Assembly (NCBI GenBank): GCA_016179005.1
Contig: JACOSF010000085.1
Coordinates: 1 to 19,432, forward strand
Length of the DNA stretch: 19,432 bases
Reading direction: 5' to 3'
From: Acidobacteriota bacterium
GTDB lineage: Bacteria; Acidobacteriota; Terriglobia; Acidiferrales; UBA7541
Positions 12,476-19,432 of this stretch are shown here, one piece after another (within the stretch, counting starts at the first letter, position 1; each line of letters begins with the position of its first letter). A program made the position numbers and the translations under genes. The notes under the pieces are model-generated. The model was not told where the DNA came from and did no database searches. It worked only from the letters and a program-made list of their open reading frames with translations.

Positions 12476-15025
12476 ATGAGCTCCGACGCCAACAAACACC
12501 TCGAACGCGCCAAGAAGTATCTGGAGAAAAACAAGCTCCAGGACGCCGCCGAGGAGTATCAGGCCGTCCTCCGGGAGTTCCCCAACAACCAGGAAGCTGT
12601 GCAGGCGCTGGGCGACCTTTATACCCGCCTAGGCGACACGGTGCGCGCGGCCGAGTATCACGGAATGCTCTTCGACCGTCTCTCCGACTCCGGCGACACC
12701 ACCCGGGCCGCCGCGCTCTACTCCCGCTTTCTGAAGTCCGTCCATCAATCGCCCGACCGCATGCTTCGCTTCGCCCTCCTGCTTCAGCGCCAAGGCAAGC
12801 GCGATGAAGCCATCGAGTCGTACAACGCCGCCGGGGAAGAGTTCCTCAAGCTGAAGGACGGCGCTTCGGCGCTCAACTGCTGGGAGAAAATCTCCGCGCT
12901 AGACCCGGAAAATCCCGAGCGGCACAAAAGGGTGGGCGAACTCGGCGAACAACTGGGCAAATCCGACGTGGCCTCCCGTGGCTGGCTGCGTGCCGGGCAA
13001 CTGACCCTGGCCGCCGGCCAGATCGACCAGTCCCTCGACCTCTTCGCGCGCGCGCACCGGCTCGCCCCGGACGACCGCAGCGTCGCGCTTCTCTACGCCG
13101 AAGCGTTCCTCCGCAAGGGCGTGCCGCAGGAAGCGGTGCGCCTGCTGAAGCCTTTTCCTCCGGCAGAAAGCGACTCCGCCTTCCTTTCCACTTTCGGGGC
13201 GGCGCTCATGCAAAGCGGCCAGCTCGACCAGGCCCGCGCCGTCATCGAGCGGGTCTACAAGGATAATTCGGACAGCTTCGAGAAAATGTTCGAGCTGGCC
13301 GACCTGTACTTGAAGGCCGGCCAGGGCCAGCCCGCCACGGCAATCTTTTCCGCCGTCAAGGACCGCATGTTCGCCGGCAAGCGGCAGCACGAATTTACGG
13401 CGTACATGGACAAGCTGCAGGAATCCAATCCCACGTCGCTGCCGGTGGCCGAATTCTGCGGCCGCATGTACGAGGAGTTGAACCGCGAGTCCAAATACTT
13501 CAGTGTTCTCACCAAGCTCTTCGATCTCTATCTCGCGGCGAGCGACGTGCCCGGCGCCTGCTCCGCGCTCGACCGCATCATTGACATTGATGCCTACGAC
13601 CCCTTCAACCACGAGCGCATGAAGAAGCTGGAGGGTAAGGCAGACCCCGCGTATCTCCGCGGCGTCGGCGCGCGCATGGGCAAGATCATCACCAGCACGG
13701 GCCAGTCCACGAGTTTCGGGCAGCACCAGCCCGAGCCCAGCGCCGCCCCGCAATCGGATGGCGCGCGGGCTCAGCAGGCGCTCGAGGACCTCATCGTGCA
13801 AGCGGAGATCTTCCTCCAGTACTCGCTGCACGCCAAGGCTGTGGAGCGCCTCCAGAAGATTGCAGAGATGTTTCCTGGCGAGGAGGAGAGCAATCAGCGC
13901 CTGAACAGCCTCTACGAGCTGGCCAATTGGAAGCCGCCGCGTTCTGCCGCGCGCAAGGCCGCAGAGGTCCCGCGCGTCGAGGTGGTGTCCGCCGAACCCG
14001 TTACCTCGACGACCGGCACCTACAGTGCCGACACGCTCCGCGACCTCGGCAAGATTTCCGAAATCACCCGCGCCGTGCACCGCCAATCCACTCCCAAGGC
14101 CGTGCTCTCCACCGCCGTTAACGAAATCGGAAAATACTTGAAGGTGACGCGCTGCCTGACCGTGGTGGGCCCCCCGGGCCAGCCCCCGCAGATGGCCTCC
14201 GAATATTGCGCGCAAGGCGTGGATCCGTCCGGCGGCGCGCAGATTGTGAAGCTGCTGGGCCCTCTCGCGCACGCCAAACCGGACGACATGGGCGCCTTCG
14301 AGCTGGATGTGGCGGAAGAGCCGGCGTTGCGCGATCTCGGCCTGGATTGCGCCCTCGGCGTGCAGCTCACCGACCGCGAGACACAGGCCGTCTCCGGATT
14401 CCTCGTGGTCGGCGAAGCCGCCGCTCGCCGCTGGAAGCCGAATGAAAGTTATTTCCTGCAGGCTGTCGGCGACCAAGTGCTCATTGGCGTCAACCATACC
14501 AAGCTGCGTTCGCTGATGCGCACGCTCGCCGTCGCCGACGAAAAGACAGGCTTGCTCGGCCGCGGCTCCTACCAGGATTGCCTCCTTTCCGAAGCCAATC
14601 GCAGCAAGTCGCAGAGCACGCCGCTCTCGCTGGTTATCCTTTCCGTGGACAAAGGAATGGAGCTGCTCCGCCAGCACGGCGAGCCGCAGTTCGACCGCCA
14701 CATGGAGCAGCTTTCCCGCGCGCTCCAGGCCACCGTGCGGCAGAACGACCTGGCCGTGAAGTACACCAGTTGGGCGCTGGCTTTCATCCTGCCGGATACC
14801 AAACTCGCCGACGCGCTGATCCTGGCGGAAAAACTCCGCAAGGTTTCCGCCAACGTGCGCCCGCCGTGGAACCAGTCGGAGCTGTTGCTCAGCGCTTCGG
14901 TGGTCGAAGCCGTGAGCCGGCCGGACTACGACGCCGAAGACATCATCACCGATTTAATCAATCGCGCCGAATTCGGCCTCGAAGAGGCACGCAAGAAGGG
15001 CGGCGACGCCGTCCTTTCGCTCTGA
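12476..15025 (+). CDS. TPR-GAF protein with degenerate GGDEF domain
   Basis: An 849-residue cytoplasmic protein. Residues about 1-480 are tetratricopeptide-type helical repeats (for example YLEKNKLQDAAEEYQAVL and AGQIDQSLDLFARAHRLAPD), with a low-complexity linker near 415-435. Residues about 527-685 resemble a GAF domain, and the C-terminus (about 686-849) resembles GGDEF. DEKTGLLGRGSY (688-699) replaces the usual DxLTGLxNRRxF, and SVDKG (723-727) sits at the metal-binding strand. The GGDEF signature itself is replaced by TSWAL (764-768) inside YTSWALAFILPD. Diguanylate cyclase activity should therefore be lost, and it may be a scaffold or sensor. The ribosome binding site is poor. It lies downstream of the lipid genes and upstream of the acyl-CoA genes, separated by structured DNA on the left. 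Confidence 0.8.
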   Translation: MSSDANKHLERAKKYLEKNKLQDAAEEYQAVLREFPNNQEAVQALGDLYTRLGDTVRAAEYHGMLFDRLSDSGDTTRAAALYSRFLKSVHQSPDRMLRFALLLQRQGKRDEAIESYNAAGEEFLKLKDGASALNCWEKISALDPENPERHKRVGELGEQLGKSDVASRGWLRAGQLTLAAGQIDQSLDLFARAHRLAPDDRSVALLYAEAFLRKGVPQEAVRLLKPFPPAESDSAFLSTFGAALMQSGQLDQARAVIERVYKDNSDSFEKMFELADLYLKAGQGQPATAIFSAVKDRMFAGKRQHEFTAYMDKLQESNPTSLPVAEFCGRMYEELNRESKYFSVLTKLFDLYLAASDVPGACSALDRIIDIDAYDPFNHERMKKLEGKADPAYLRGVGARMGKIITSTGQSTSFGQHQPEPSAAPQSDGARAQQALEDLIVQAEIFLQYSLHAKAVERLQKIAEMFPGEEESNQRLNSLYELANWKPPRSAARKAAEVPRVEVVSAEPVTSTTGTYSADTLRDLGKISEITRAVHRQSTPKAVLSTAVNEIGKYLKVTRCLTVVGPPGQPPQMASEYCAQGVDPSGGAQIVKLLGPLAHAKPDDMGAFELDVAEEPALRDLGLDCALGVQLTDRETQAVSGFLVVGEAAARRWKPNESYFLQAVGDQVLIGVNHTKLRSLMRTLAVADEKTGLLGRGSYQDCLLSEANRSKSQSTPLSLVILSVDKGMELLRQHGEPQFDRHMEQLSRALQATVRQNDLAVKYTSWALAFILPDTKLADALILAEKLRKVSANVRPPWNQSELLLSASVVEAVSRPDYDAEDIITDLINRAEFGLEEARKKGGDAVLSL

Positions 15026-15053
15026 TTTATTTATAGGAATAGGAGTTGTCATC

Positions 15054-16241
15054 ATGCTTCCCACCGATGTTGTAATTCTCGCCGGCGCCCGCACGCCGAT
15101 GTCCCGCTACACGGGGGCGTTTAAGGACGTCTCCGCCCTCGATCTCGGCGTCAGCGCCTCGCGCGAAGCCATCCGCCGCTCCGGCGTGGATCCGGCGGAA
15201 ATCGAGCACGTCGTCTTCGGCAACGTGATGCAGACCAGCGGCGACGCCATCTACGGCGCGCGCCACGTGGGATTGAAGGCTGGGTTGAAAGTGGAAACGC
15301 CCGCCGTTACTGTCAACCGCCTGTGCGGCTCCGGCATGGAAGCGATTGTCCAGGGCGCGCACCGCATCCTGATGAACGAAGCCAAAGTCGTGCTCGCCGG
15401 CGGCACGGAGAACATGACCCAGGCGCCACACGTCATCCGCGGCGCCCGCGGAGGCTTCCGTCTCGGCGAAGGAAAACTCGAGGACTCGCTCACCGTGGCG
15501 CTGCTCGACACCTACTGCGGCTGCTACATGGCGGACACGGCCGAGAATCTCGCGACCGAGTACGGCATCACCCGCCGCGAGTGCGATGAATTCGCCCTGC
15601 GCAGCCAGCAGCTTGCCGAAGAGGCTTTCCGCGCCGGCCGCTACCGCGACGAAACTGTGCCCGTCGAAGTCAAGGCTGGGCGCAAGACGCAACTCGTCAC
15701 TGAGGACGACCACCGCCGCCCCGAGACCACCATGGAAACTCTCCAGGCGCTCCCCCCGGCGTTCAAGAAAGACGGCATCATCACCGCCGGCAACGCCAGC
15801 GGCATCGTGGACGGCGCTGCCGCCATGATCATGACCCATGCCAAAATAGCTCAGGAGCGCGGGTGGAAGCCCATGGGCCGGCTGGTTTCCTGGGCGGCCG
15901 TCGGCGTGGAGCCGCGCATCATGGGCATCGGCCCGGTGCCCGCCTCGGAGGCCGCTTTGCAGCGCGCCTCCCTGCGCATGAAAGCCATGGACCTGATCGA
16001 GGTGAACGAGGCCTTCGCGCCGCAGTATCTCGCCGTGGAAAAAGCGCTCGTGCTCAACCGCGACAAGGTCAACGTCAACGGCGGCGCCATCGCTCTTGGC
16101 CATCCGCTCGGTGCCACCGGCGCGCGCCTCGTGCTCACGTTGCTTTTTGAGTTGCGCCGTCGCAATGCGCGGTACGGCCTGGCCACCGCGTGCATCGGCG
16201 GCGGGCAGGGCATTTCCGTCATTGTCGAGTCCATGCAGTAG
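15054..16241 (+). CDS. Thiolase, probable acetyl-CoA C-acetyltransferase
   Basis: The enzyme condenses two acetyl-CoA into acetoacetyl-CoA or cleaves 3-ketoacyl-CoA with CoA. At 395 residues it fits the thiolase II family. Catalytic residues are present: Cys91 in NRLCGSGMEA, His350 in GGAIALGHPLGATGAR and Cys380 in ACIGGGQG. An AGGAG ribosome binding site lies about 7 bases before the ATG. It is followed by 3-hydroxyacyl-CoA dehydrogenase and enoyl-CoA hydratase genes on the same strand, giving three successive steps of beta-oxidation or its reverse. Chain-length preference (acetyl-specific or broad) is not certain. The start of this gene is 28 bases after the TPR gene's stop, so it may share that transcript. 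Confidence 0.93.
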   Translation: MLPTDVVILAGARTPMSRYTGAFKDVSALDLGVSASREAIRRSGVDPAEIEHVVFGNVMQTSGDAIYGARHVGLKAGLKVETPAVTVNRLCGSGMEAIVQGAHRILMNEAKVVLAGGTENMTQAPHVIRGARGGFRLGEGKLEDSLTVALLDTYCGCYMADTAENLATEYGITRRECDEFALRSQQLAEEAFRAGRYRDETVPVEVKAGRKTQLVTEDDHRRPETTMETLQALPPAFKKDGIITAGNASGIVDGAAAMIMTHAKIAQERGWKPMGRLVSWAAVGVEPRIMGIGPVPASEAALQRASLRMKAMDLIEVNEAFAPQYLAVEKALVLNRDKVNVNGGAIALGHPLGATGARLVLTLLFELRRRNARYGLATACIGGGQGISVIVESMQ

Positions 16242-16255
16242 CGCCGCGTTTGGTT

Positions 16256-16299
16256 TGTCATTCTGAGCCCCGACGTTTTTTGTCGGGGCGAAGAATCTC
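16256..16299. repeat. TGTCATTCTGAG / CGAAGAATCTC framed hairpin repeat, copy 2
   Basis: TGTCATTCTGAG (16256-16267), then CCCCGAC-gtttttt-GTCGGGG (16268-16288), then CGAAGAATCTC. The flanks equal those at 3788-3837 while the hairpin differs. It occupies the gap between the thiolase and dehydrogenase genes and does not disrupt the latter's GGAGGAA ribosome binding site. Confidence 0.65.
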
Positions 16300-16322
16300 A
16301 GCATTCATTCGGAGGAATCATC

Positions 16323-17207
16323 ATGGCTATACAGAAAGTCGGAGTCGTCGGTTGCGGACTCATGGGCTCCGGCATCGCGCAGGTTTGCGCGCAGGCCGGT
16401 TGCACCGTGGTGGTCCGCGAAGTTTCTCAGGAGCTGGTGGACAAGGGTCTCAAGTCCATCGAGAAGAACCTTCAGCGGCTGGTAGAGAAGGGGACATTTA
16501 CGGAAGCTGACCGCGGCGCCGCGCGCGGCCGCCTGAGTGGCACGGTCACTCTCGATGCGCTCAAAGACTGTGACCTCATCATCGAAGCCATCATCGAGCA
16601 GCTTCCCGCGAAGAAAGAGCTTTGGAGCGCGCTCGAAAAACTCTGCCCCAAGACGACCATCTTTGCGAGCAACACCTCGTCCATCTCCATCACCGAAATG
16701 GCCACAGTCACCGCGCGCCCCGACCGCTTCCTCGGCCTGCACTTCTTTAATCCCGTGCCGGTCATGAAGCTGGTCGAAGTCATCCGTACCATCGCCACCG
16801 ACCCGGCGGTGTTTGAGGAAATCGTCGAGTTCGCCAAGCGCCTCGGAAAAACGCCCGTGCGCACCAGCGACCGCACCGGCTTCATCGTCAACCGCCTGCT
16901 GGTGCCCTACTTGCTCGACGCCGTGCGCGCACTCGAGGAAGGCGTCGGCTCCATCGAGGACATTGACAACTCCATGAAGCTCGGCTGCGGCCACCCCATG
17001 GGCCCGCTTACGCTGCTCGACTTTGTCGGCCTGGACACCACGCACTACATCGCCAACGTCATGTTCGACGAGTTCAAGGAGCGCCGCTTCGCCTCGCCGC
17101 CGTTGCTCAAGCGCATGGTGCTGGCCGGGTGGAACGGCCGCAAAGCCGGCCGCGGCTTCTACGATTACGCTGACCCGAAGAATCCCAAGCCAATGCAATT
17201 GACTTGA
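16323..17207 (+). CDS. 3-Hydroxyacyl-CoA (3-hydroxybutyryl-CoA) dehydrogenase
   Basis: It interconverts 3-hydroxyacyl-CoA and 3-ketoacyl-CoA with NAD(H). The 294-residue length matches the short single-function form (Hbd/PaaH type), not the large FadB/FadJ fusion. The N-terminal Rossmann domain has GVVGCGLMGSGIAQ (7-20). Glu33 in VREVS is the acidic residue expected to hold the adenosine ribose, which favours NAD over NADP. The catalytic pair is His140 (LGLHFFNPVPVMKLVEV) and Glu152. The C-terminal domain has NRLLVPYLLDAVRALEEGV and GPLTLLDFVGLDT. GGAGGAA precedes the ATG. It lies between thiolase and hydratase genes, acting on the intermediate between them. Confidence 0.95.
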   Translation: MAIQKVGVVGCGLMGSGIAQVCAQAGCTVVVREVSQELVDKGLKSIEKNLQRLVEKGTFTEADRGAARGRLSGTVTLDALKDCDLIIEAIIEQLPAKKELWSALEKLCPKTTIFASNTSSISITEMATVTARPDRFLGLHFFNPVPVMKLVEVIRTIATDPAVFEEIVEFAKRLGKTPVRTSDRTGFIVNRLLVPYLLDAVRALEEGVGSIEDIDNSMKLGCGHPMGPLTLLDFVGLDTTHYIANVMFDEFKERRFASPPLLKRMVLAGWNGRKAGRGFYDYADPKNPKPMQLT

Positions 17208-17234
17208 GAGGGAACTCGACACTCGATGTGCTGA

Positions 17235-17261
17235 GAACTGATAACTGACTACTGGCAACTG
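17235..17261. repeat. AACTG simple repeats before the hydratase gene
   Basis: GAACTGATAACTGACTACTGGCAACTG-like units (AACTG three times, plus ACTACTG) fill the 81-base gap between the dehydrogenase stop and the hydratase ribosome binding site. The composition differs from the coding DNA on both sides. No hairpin or T-tract accompanies it. Confidence 0.45.
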
Positions 17262-17288
17262 CTCGCGCCCCAAAGGAGCACTCATTCG

Positions 17289-18071
17289 ATGGCTTATGAA
17301 AATCTGCTCTACGAAAAGAAAGACCAGATTGCGTACATCACATTCAACCGCCCGAAAGTTTTGAACGCGCTCAACCGCAAAACCATGGAAGAGCTGCGCG
17401 ACATCCTTGCCGACGCCCGTGATGATGCCGGCGTTCGCGTGCTCATCCTCACCGGCGTGGGCGAAAAATCCTTCATCGCCGGCGCGGACATCGGCGAGCT
17501 CGCCCAGTGCGAGCCCGTCTCCGGCCGCGAGACCGGACTGTTCGGCCAGGGCGTGATCCACATGCTCGAAACCATGGGCAAGCCATCCATCGCCGCCATC
17601 AACGGCTTTGCGCTCGGCGGCGGGTGCGAGCTGGCGCTGGCTTGCACGATGCGTCTCGCCAGCAAATCCGCGCGGCTCGGCCAGCCCGAAGTGAAGCTCG
17701 GCATCATGCCCGGCTACGGCGGCTCGCAGCGCCTGCCGCGGCTGGTCGGCAAGGGTATGGCGCATGAGATGATCCTCGGCGCTGACATGATTAACGCCGA
17801 AGAGGCGCTGCGCATCGGGCTGGTGAATCACATTTACGAGCCGGCCGAGCTGATGCCTGCGGCCGAGGCTCTGGCGAAAAAAATCATTGCCAACGCCCCA
17901 CTGGCCGTAAAATTCGCCATGGAGGCCATCGAGCACGGCATGGAGATGCCGCAGGAAGAAGGGCTGTTTCTCGAAGCGACGCTCTTCGGCCTCTGCGCCG
18001 CCACCGAGGACATGCGCGAAGGCACCAAAGCGTTTTTGGAAAAGCGCCCCGCGCAATTCAAAGGAAAGTAG
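17289..18071 (+). CDS. Enoyl-CoA hydratase (crotonase family)
   Basis: It hydrates trans-2-enoyl-CoA such as crotonyl-CoA to 3-hydroxyacyl-CoA, or the reverse. The 260-residue length is standard for crotonases. The oxyanion-hole region SFIAGADIGEL (about 61-71) and AINGFALGGGCELALAC (about 103-119) are present. Both catalytic glutamates are there: Glu114 (GGCEL) and Glu134 (GQPEVKLGIMPG), 20 residues apart as in the rat enzyme, so a hydratase is favoured over an isomerase or hydrolase. AAAGGAG precedes the ATG. The C-terminal EATLFGLCAATEDMREGTKA is the usual tail. It completes the three-enzyme set, but no acyl-CoA dehydrogenase or ligase is in the window. Its TAG stop leads directly into the hairpin at 18072. 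Confidence 0.95.
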   Translation: MAYENLLYEKKDQIAYITFNRPKVLNALNRKTMEELRDILADARDDAGVRVLILTGVGEKSFIAGADIGELAQCEPVSGRETGLFGQGVIHMLETMGKPSIAAINGFALGGGCELALACTMRLASKSARLGQPEVKLGIMPGYGGSQRLPRLVGKGMAHEMILGADMINAEEALRIGLVNHIYEPAELMPAAEALAKKIIANAPLAVKFAMEAIEHGMEMPQEEGLFLEATLFGLCAATEDMREGTKAFLEKRPAQFKGK

Positions 18072-18091
18072 GGGCGACCGGAAGGTCGCCC
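18072..18091 (+). repeat. Perfect 8-bp hairpin with GNRA-type loop after the hydratase gene
   Basis: GGGCGACC-ggaa-GGTCGCCC forms a perfect stem closed by a GGAA tetraloop, starting one base after the hydratase stop. It is followed by GC-rich sequence reading GCGGCGGGCTTCAGCC (about 18097-18112) and then CTGTTTTT (18118-18125). The start (GTAG then a hairpin) resembles the two-hairpin repeats, so this may be a truncated member. The later T-run makes some termination before ribH possible. Confidence 0.5.
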
Positions 18092-18140
18092 GTGCAGCGG
18101 CGGGCTTCAGCCTGTCCCTGTTTTTCGACATTGGTGATCG

Positions 18141-18674
18141 ATGACTGACAAACTGCAACCCCACCAAATTCGCGGCGACTTCCGTGCCGATGGCCTGCGC
18201 TTCGCCATCGTGGTCAGCCGCTTCAACAGCTTCATCACTGACCGGCTCCTCACTGGCGCGCTCGACTCTCTGGCCCGCGCCGGCGCCGCGTCCGAACAAA
18301 TCGATGTCGTTCGCGTGCCCGGCTCATTCGAAATTCCCATCGCCGCGAAGAAGCTCGCCGAGTCCGGCAAGTACGGCGCGGTGATTTGCATCGGCTGCAT
18401 CCTGCGCGGCGAAACGGCGCACTACGACTACGTCTGCTCCGAATCCGCGCGCGGCATTCAGCTCGCGCAGATGGACACCGGAGTGCCCATGGTCTTCTGC
18501 GTGCTCACCTGCGACACGCTCGAGCAGGCCATCGACCGCGCCGGCAGCAAGGGCGGCAACAAGGGCTTCGACGCCGGACTCGCCGCCGTGGAAATGGCCA
18601 ACCTCTCGCGGAAAATCTCCGCGGCCAAGCCGTCCAAGAAATCCGCGCCTGCCCCGCGACGGAAGCGCAAGTAG
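18141..18674 (+). CDS. ribH: 6,7-Dimethyl-8-ribityllumazine synthase
   Basis: RibH condenses 5-amino-6-ribitylaminouracil with 3,4-dihydroxy-2-butanone 4-phosphate, the penultimate step of riboflavin synthesis, as a cytoplasmic oligomer. It has 177 residues, longer than the usual 150-160. Landmarks are VVSRFNSFITDRLL (about 24-37), VPGSFEIPIAAKKLA (59-73), GCILRGETAHYDYV (about 85-98, with catalytic His94) and RAGSKGGNKGFDAG. The extra length is a basic C-terminal tail of about 20 residues rich in Lys, Ala, Pro and Arg, beginning after the conserved ARKISA-like end. Its ribosome binding site is weak. It is followed by nusB after a 1-base gap, a pairing found in many bacteria. Confidence 0.97.
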   Translation: MTDKLQPHQIRGDFRADGLRFAIVVSRFNSFITDRLLTGALDSLARAGAASEQIDVVRVPGSFEIPIAAKKLAESGKYGAVICIGCILRGETAHYDYVCSESARGIQLAQMDTGVPMVFCVLTCDTLEQAIDRAGSKGGNKGFDAGLAAVEMANLSRKISAAKPSKKSAPAPRRKRK

Positions 18675-18675
18675 C

Positions 18676-19089
18676 ATGGCCCTCCGCAGCAAGGCCCGCG
18701 AGTTCGCCCTCCAGATGTTGTTTCAGTGGGAGATGACCCAGCAGGAGCCGTGGCGCGTTGAATCCGGCTTCTGGAAAAACGCGCGCTCGGAGCAAAACAC
18801 CCGCGTCTTTGCCAACCAGCTTTTCGAAGGCGCCGTCGCGGAACTCAAATCGCTCGACGAATTGATTGTGCAGCACGCCGCCAACTGGCGCCTCGAGCGC
18901 ATGGCCGCCATTGACCGCGCCATCCTTCGCCTGGCCGCCTACGAGCTGCGCCGCGGCGAGACGCCCTACAAAGTCGTCCTCGACGAGGCTGTCGAGCTTG
19001 CCAAGACCTTTTCCTCCACCGAAGCCCCGCCCTTCATCAACGGCATCCTCGATGCCTTGTACAAAGCGCTTCCGGAAAAACAAAAATAG
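18676..19089 (+). CDS. nusB: Transcription antitermination factor NusB
   Basis: NusB binds boxA RNA with S10 (NusE) and promotes antitermination in rRNA operons. The 137-residue length is typical of the family. It begins with the helical RSKAREFALQMLFQWEM, has ERMAAIDRAILRLAAYEL (about 75-92), and ends in the conserved DEAVELAKTFSSTEAPPFINGILDAL region (about 108-133). It begins 1 base after the ribH stop, so it is translated from the same mRNA and probably coupled to it. A strong hairpin lies directly after the stop. Confidence 0.96.
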   Translation: MALRSKAREFALQMLFQWEMTQQEPWRVESGFWKNARSEQNTRVFANQLFEGAVAELKSLDELIVQHAANWRLERMAAIDRAILRLAAYELRRGETPYKVVLDEAVELAKTFSSTEAPPFINGILDALYKALPEKQK

Positions 19090-19143
19090 AAAAGAGAAAA
19101 TAGGCAGCCACGAAACTTTGGTGGTCCCTATTTTCTCTTTTCT
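19088..19143. terminator. Convergent hairpin between nusB and the PhzF-family gene
   Basis: The arm AGAAAAGAGAAAATAGG (19088-19104) is a perfect 17-bp complement of 19127-19143. The loop holds a further CCAC/GTGG pair (19108-19124). The stem begins inside the nusB stop codon and has A-tracts on the left and T-tracts on the right, so it can act on transcripts from both strands. It is unusually AT-rich for an intrinsic terminator, but the arm length and the following CTGTTTTCTGTTTTCTG tract support one. Confidence 0.65.
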
Positions 19144-19161
19144 GTTTTCTGTTTTCTGTCT

Positions 19162-19432
19162 TTACGCTTCTAGGTGGCCTTCAAAAATCCGCACCGCCTC
19201 TGCATCGCACTGCACGGTGACGTGGATGCGGCTCGGCCGGCCCATCTCCACGCCCTGCGTGATTTCTAGGTGCTGACCCGCGGTGAGCTTCTTGTGCCGC
19301 ACCAGGTACGCGCCGAGCGAGCCGCCCGCAGAGCCTGTCGCCGGGTCTTCGTACAATTCCCAGGGAATCATGCCGCGTGCGAACGCCTTTCCGGGCTTCC
19401 CCAGCGCGAAGCAGTAGGCTAGCGTGCCGTGC
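19162..19432 (-). CDS. PhzF-family epimerase/isomerase, partial (C-terminal part)
   Basis: The visible 89 residues read from the window edge to a TAA at 19162-19164, and the start lies beyond the window. The key stretch EDPATGSAGGSLGAYLV matches the C-terminal catalytic half of the PhzF (YddE/YHI9) family, whose members have two similar domains and catalyse isomerisation or related chemistry. An internal ATG at 19371 is in frame but too far into the domain to be the true start. The final residues (about GVEMGRPSRIHVTV) continue the family pattern. Substrate and role are unknown; the family name alone does not imply phenazine synthesis. It converges on nusB across the hairpin. Confidence 0.85.
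   Translation of the reverse strand, partial: HGTLAYCFALGKPGKAFARGMIPWELYEDPATGSAGGSLGAYLVRHKKLTAGQHLEITQGVEMGRPSRIHVTVQCDAEAVRIFEGHLEA

Noticed and set aside
12899..14701. Minus-strand ORF of about 600 residues opposite the TPR gene
   Set aside because: The TPR repeats, GAF and GGDEF-like motifs on the plus strand explain this stretch. The antisense product is compositionally biased.
16305..18299. Minus-strand ORF of about 660 residues across three acyl-CoA and riboflavin genes
   Set aside because: It runs antisense through clear dehydrogenase, hydratase and ribH genes and the gaps between them. Its composition is typical of a shadow frame.
1..19432. CRISPR array, tRNA or rRNA gene, insertion sequence
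   Set aside because: No evenly spaced direct repeats, no cloverleaf with tRNA consensus arms or CCA end, no transposase and no rRNA-like sequence were seen. The two-hairpin elements lack tRNA features.

Overview
This is a GC-rich, densely coded bacterial chromosomal segment made mostly of housekeeping genes. Two families of short structured intergenic repeats recur in it: a closing stem with two hairpins, and a TGTCATTCTGAG / CGAAGAATCTC frame around a hairpin. The repeats, together with the gene content, suggest a member of the Acidobacteriota. That assignment is an inference from repeat style and protein flavour. No rRNA, tRNA, CRISPR array, insertion sequence or prophage gene is visible.

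Layout. The left edge holds a nearly complete trpD on the minus strand. The plus strand then carries sucC-sucD (succinyl-CoA synthetase), ndk, a DUF2905 membrane protein and xseA (exonuclease VII large subunit). xseA ends at a strong intrinsic terminator (about 5550-5577). A minus-strand block follows: lepA (elongation factor 4), then a Phd/YefM-like antitoxin gene that looks frameshifted and has no toxin beside it, then an unrecognised 51-residue ORF. From 8249 the plus strand carries a tight four-gene run: a YetF/DUF421 membrane protein, an MprF-type aminoacyl-phosphatidylglycerol synthase, a VirJ/AcvB-like secreted hydrolase and an MprF-type flippase domain (UPF0104). After a structured 155-base gap comes a large TPR-GAF protein with a degenerate GGDEF domain. 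Next is a thiolase, 3-hydroxyacyl-CoA dehydrogenase and enoyl-CoA hydratase trio, followed by ribH and nusB. A perfect 17-bp hairpin separates nusB from a convergent, partial PhzF-family gene at the right edge.

How the parts work together. SucCD makes ATP or GTP by substrate-level phosphorylation and Ndk equilibrates the nucleoside triphosphates. The thiolase, dehydrogenase and hydratase cover three consecutive, reversible steps between acetyl-CoA and crotonyl-CoA, that is, beta-oxidation or its reverse. The most interesting unit is 8249-12320. MprF, usually one two-domain protein, appears split into a synthase gene and a flippase gene. Between them sits a predicted periplasmic hydrolase of the family that includes Agrobacterium AcvB, which removes lysyl-phosphatidylglycerol. 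Coding overlaps of 4 bases join the three genes, so making, translocating and degrading a charged lipid could be controlled together.
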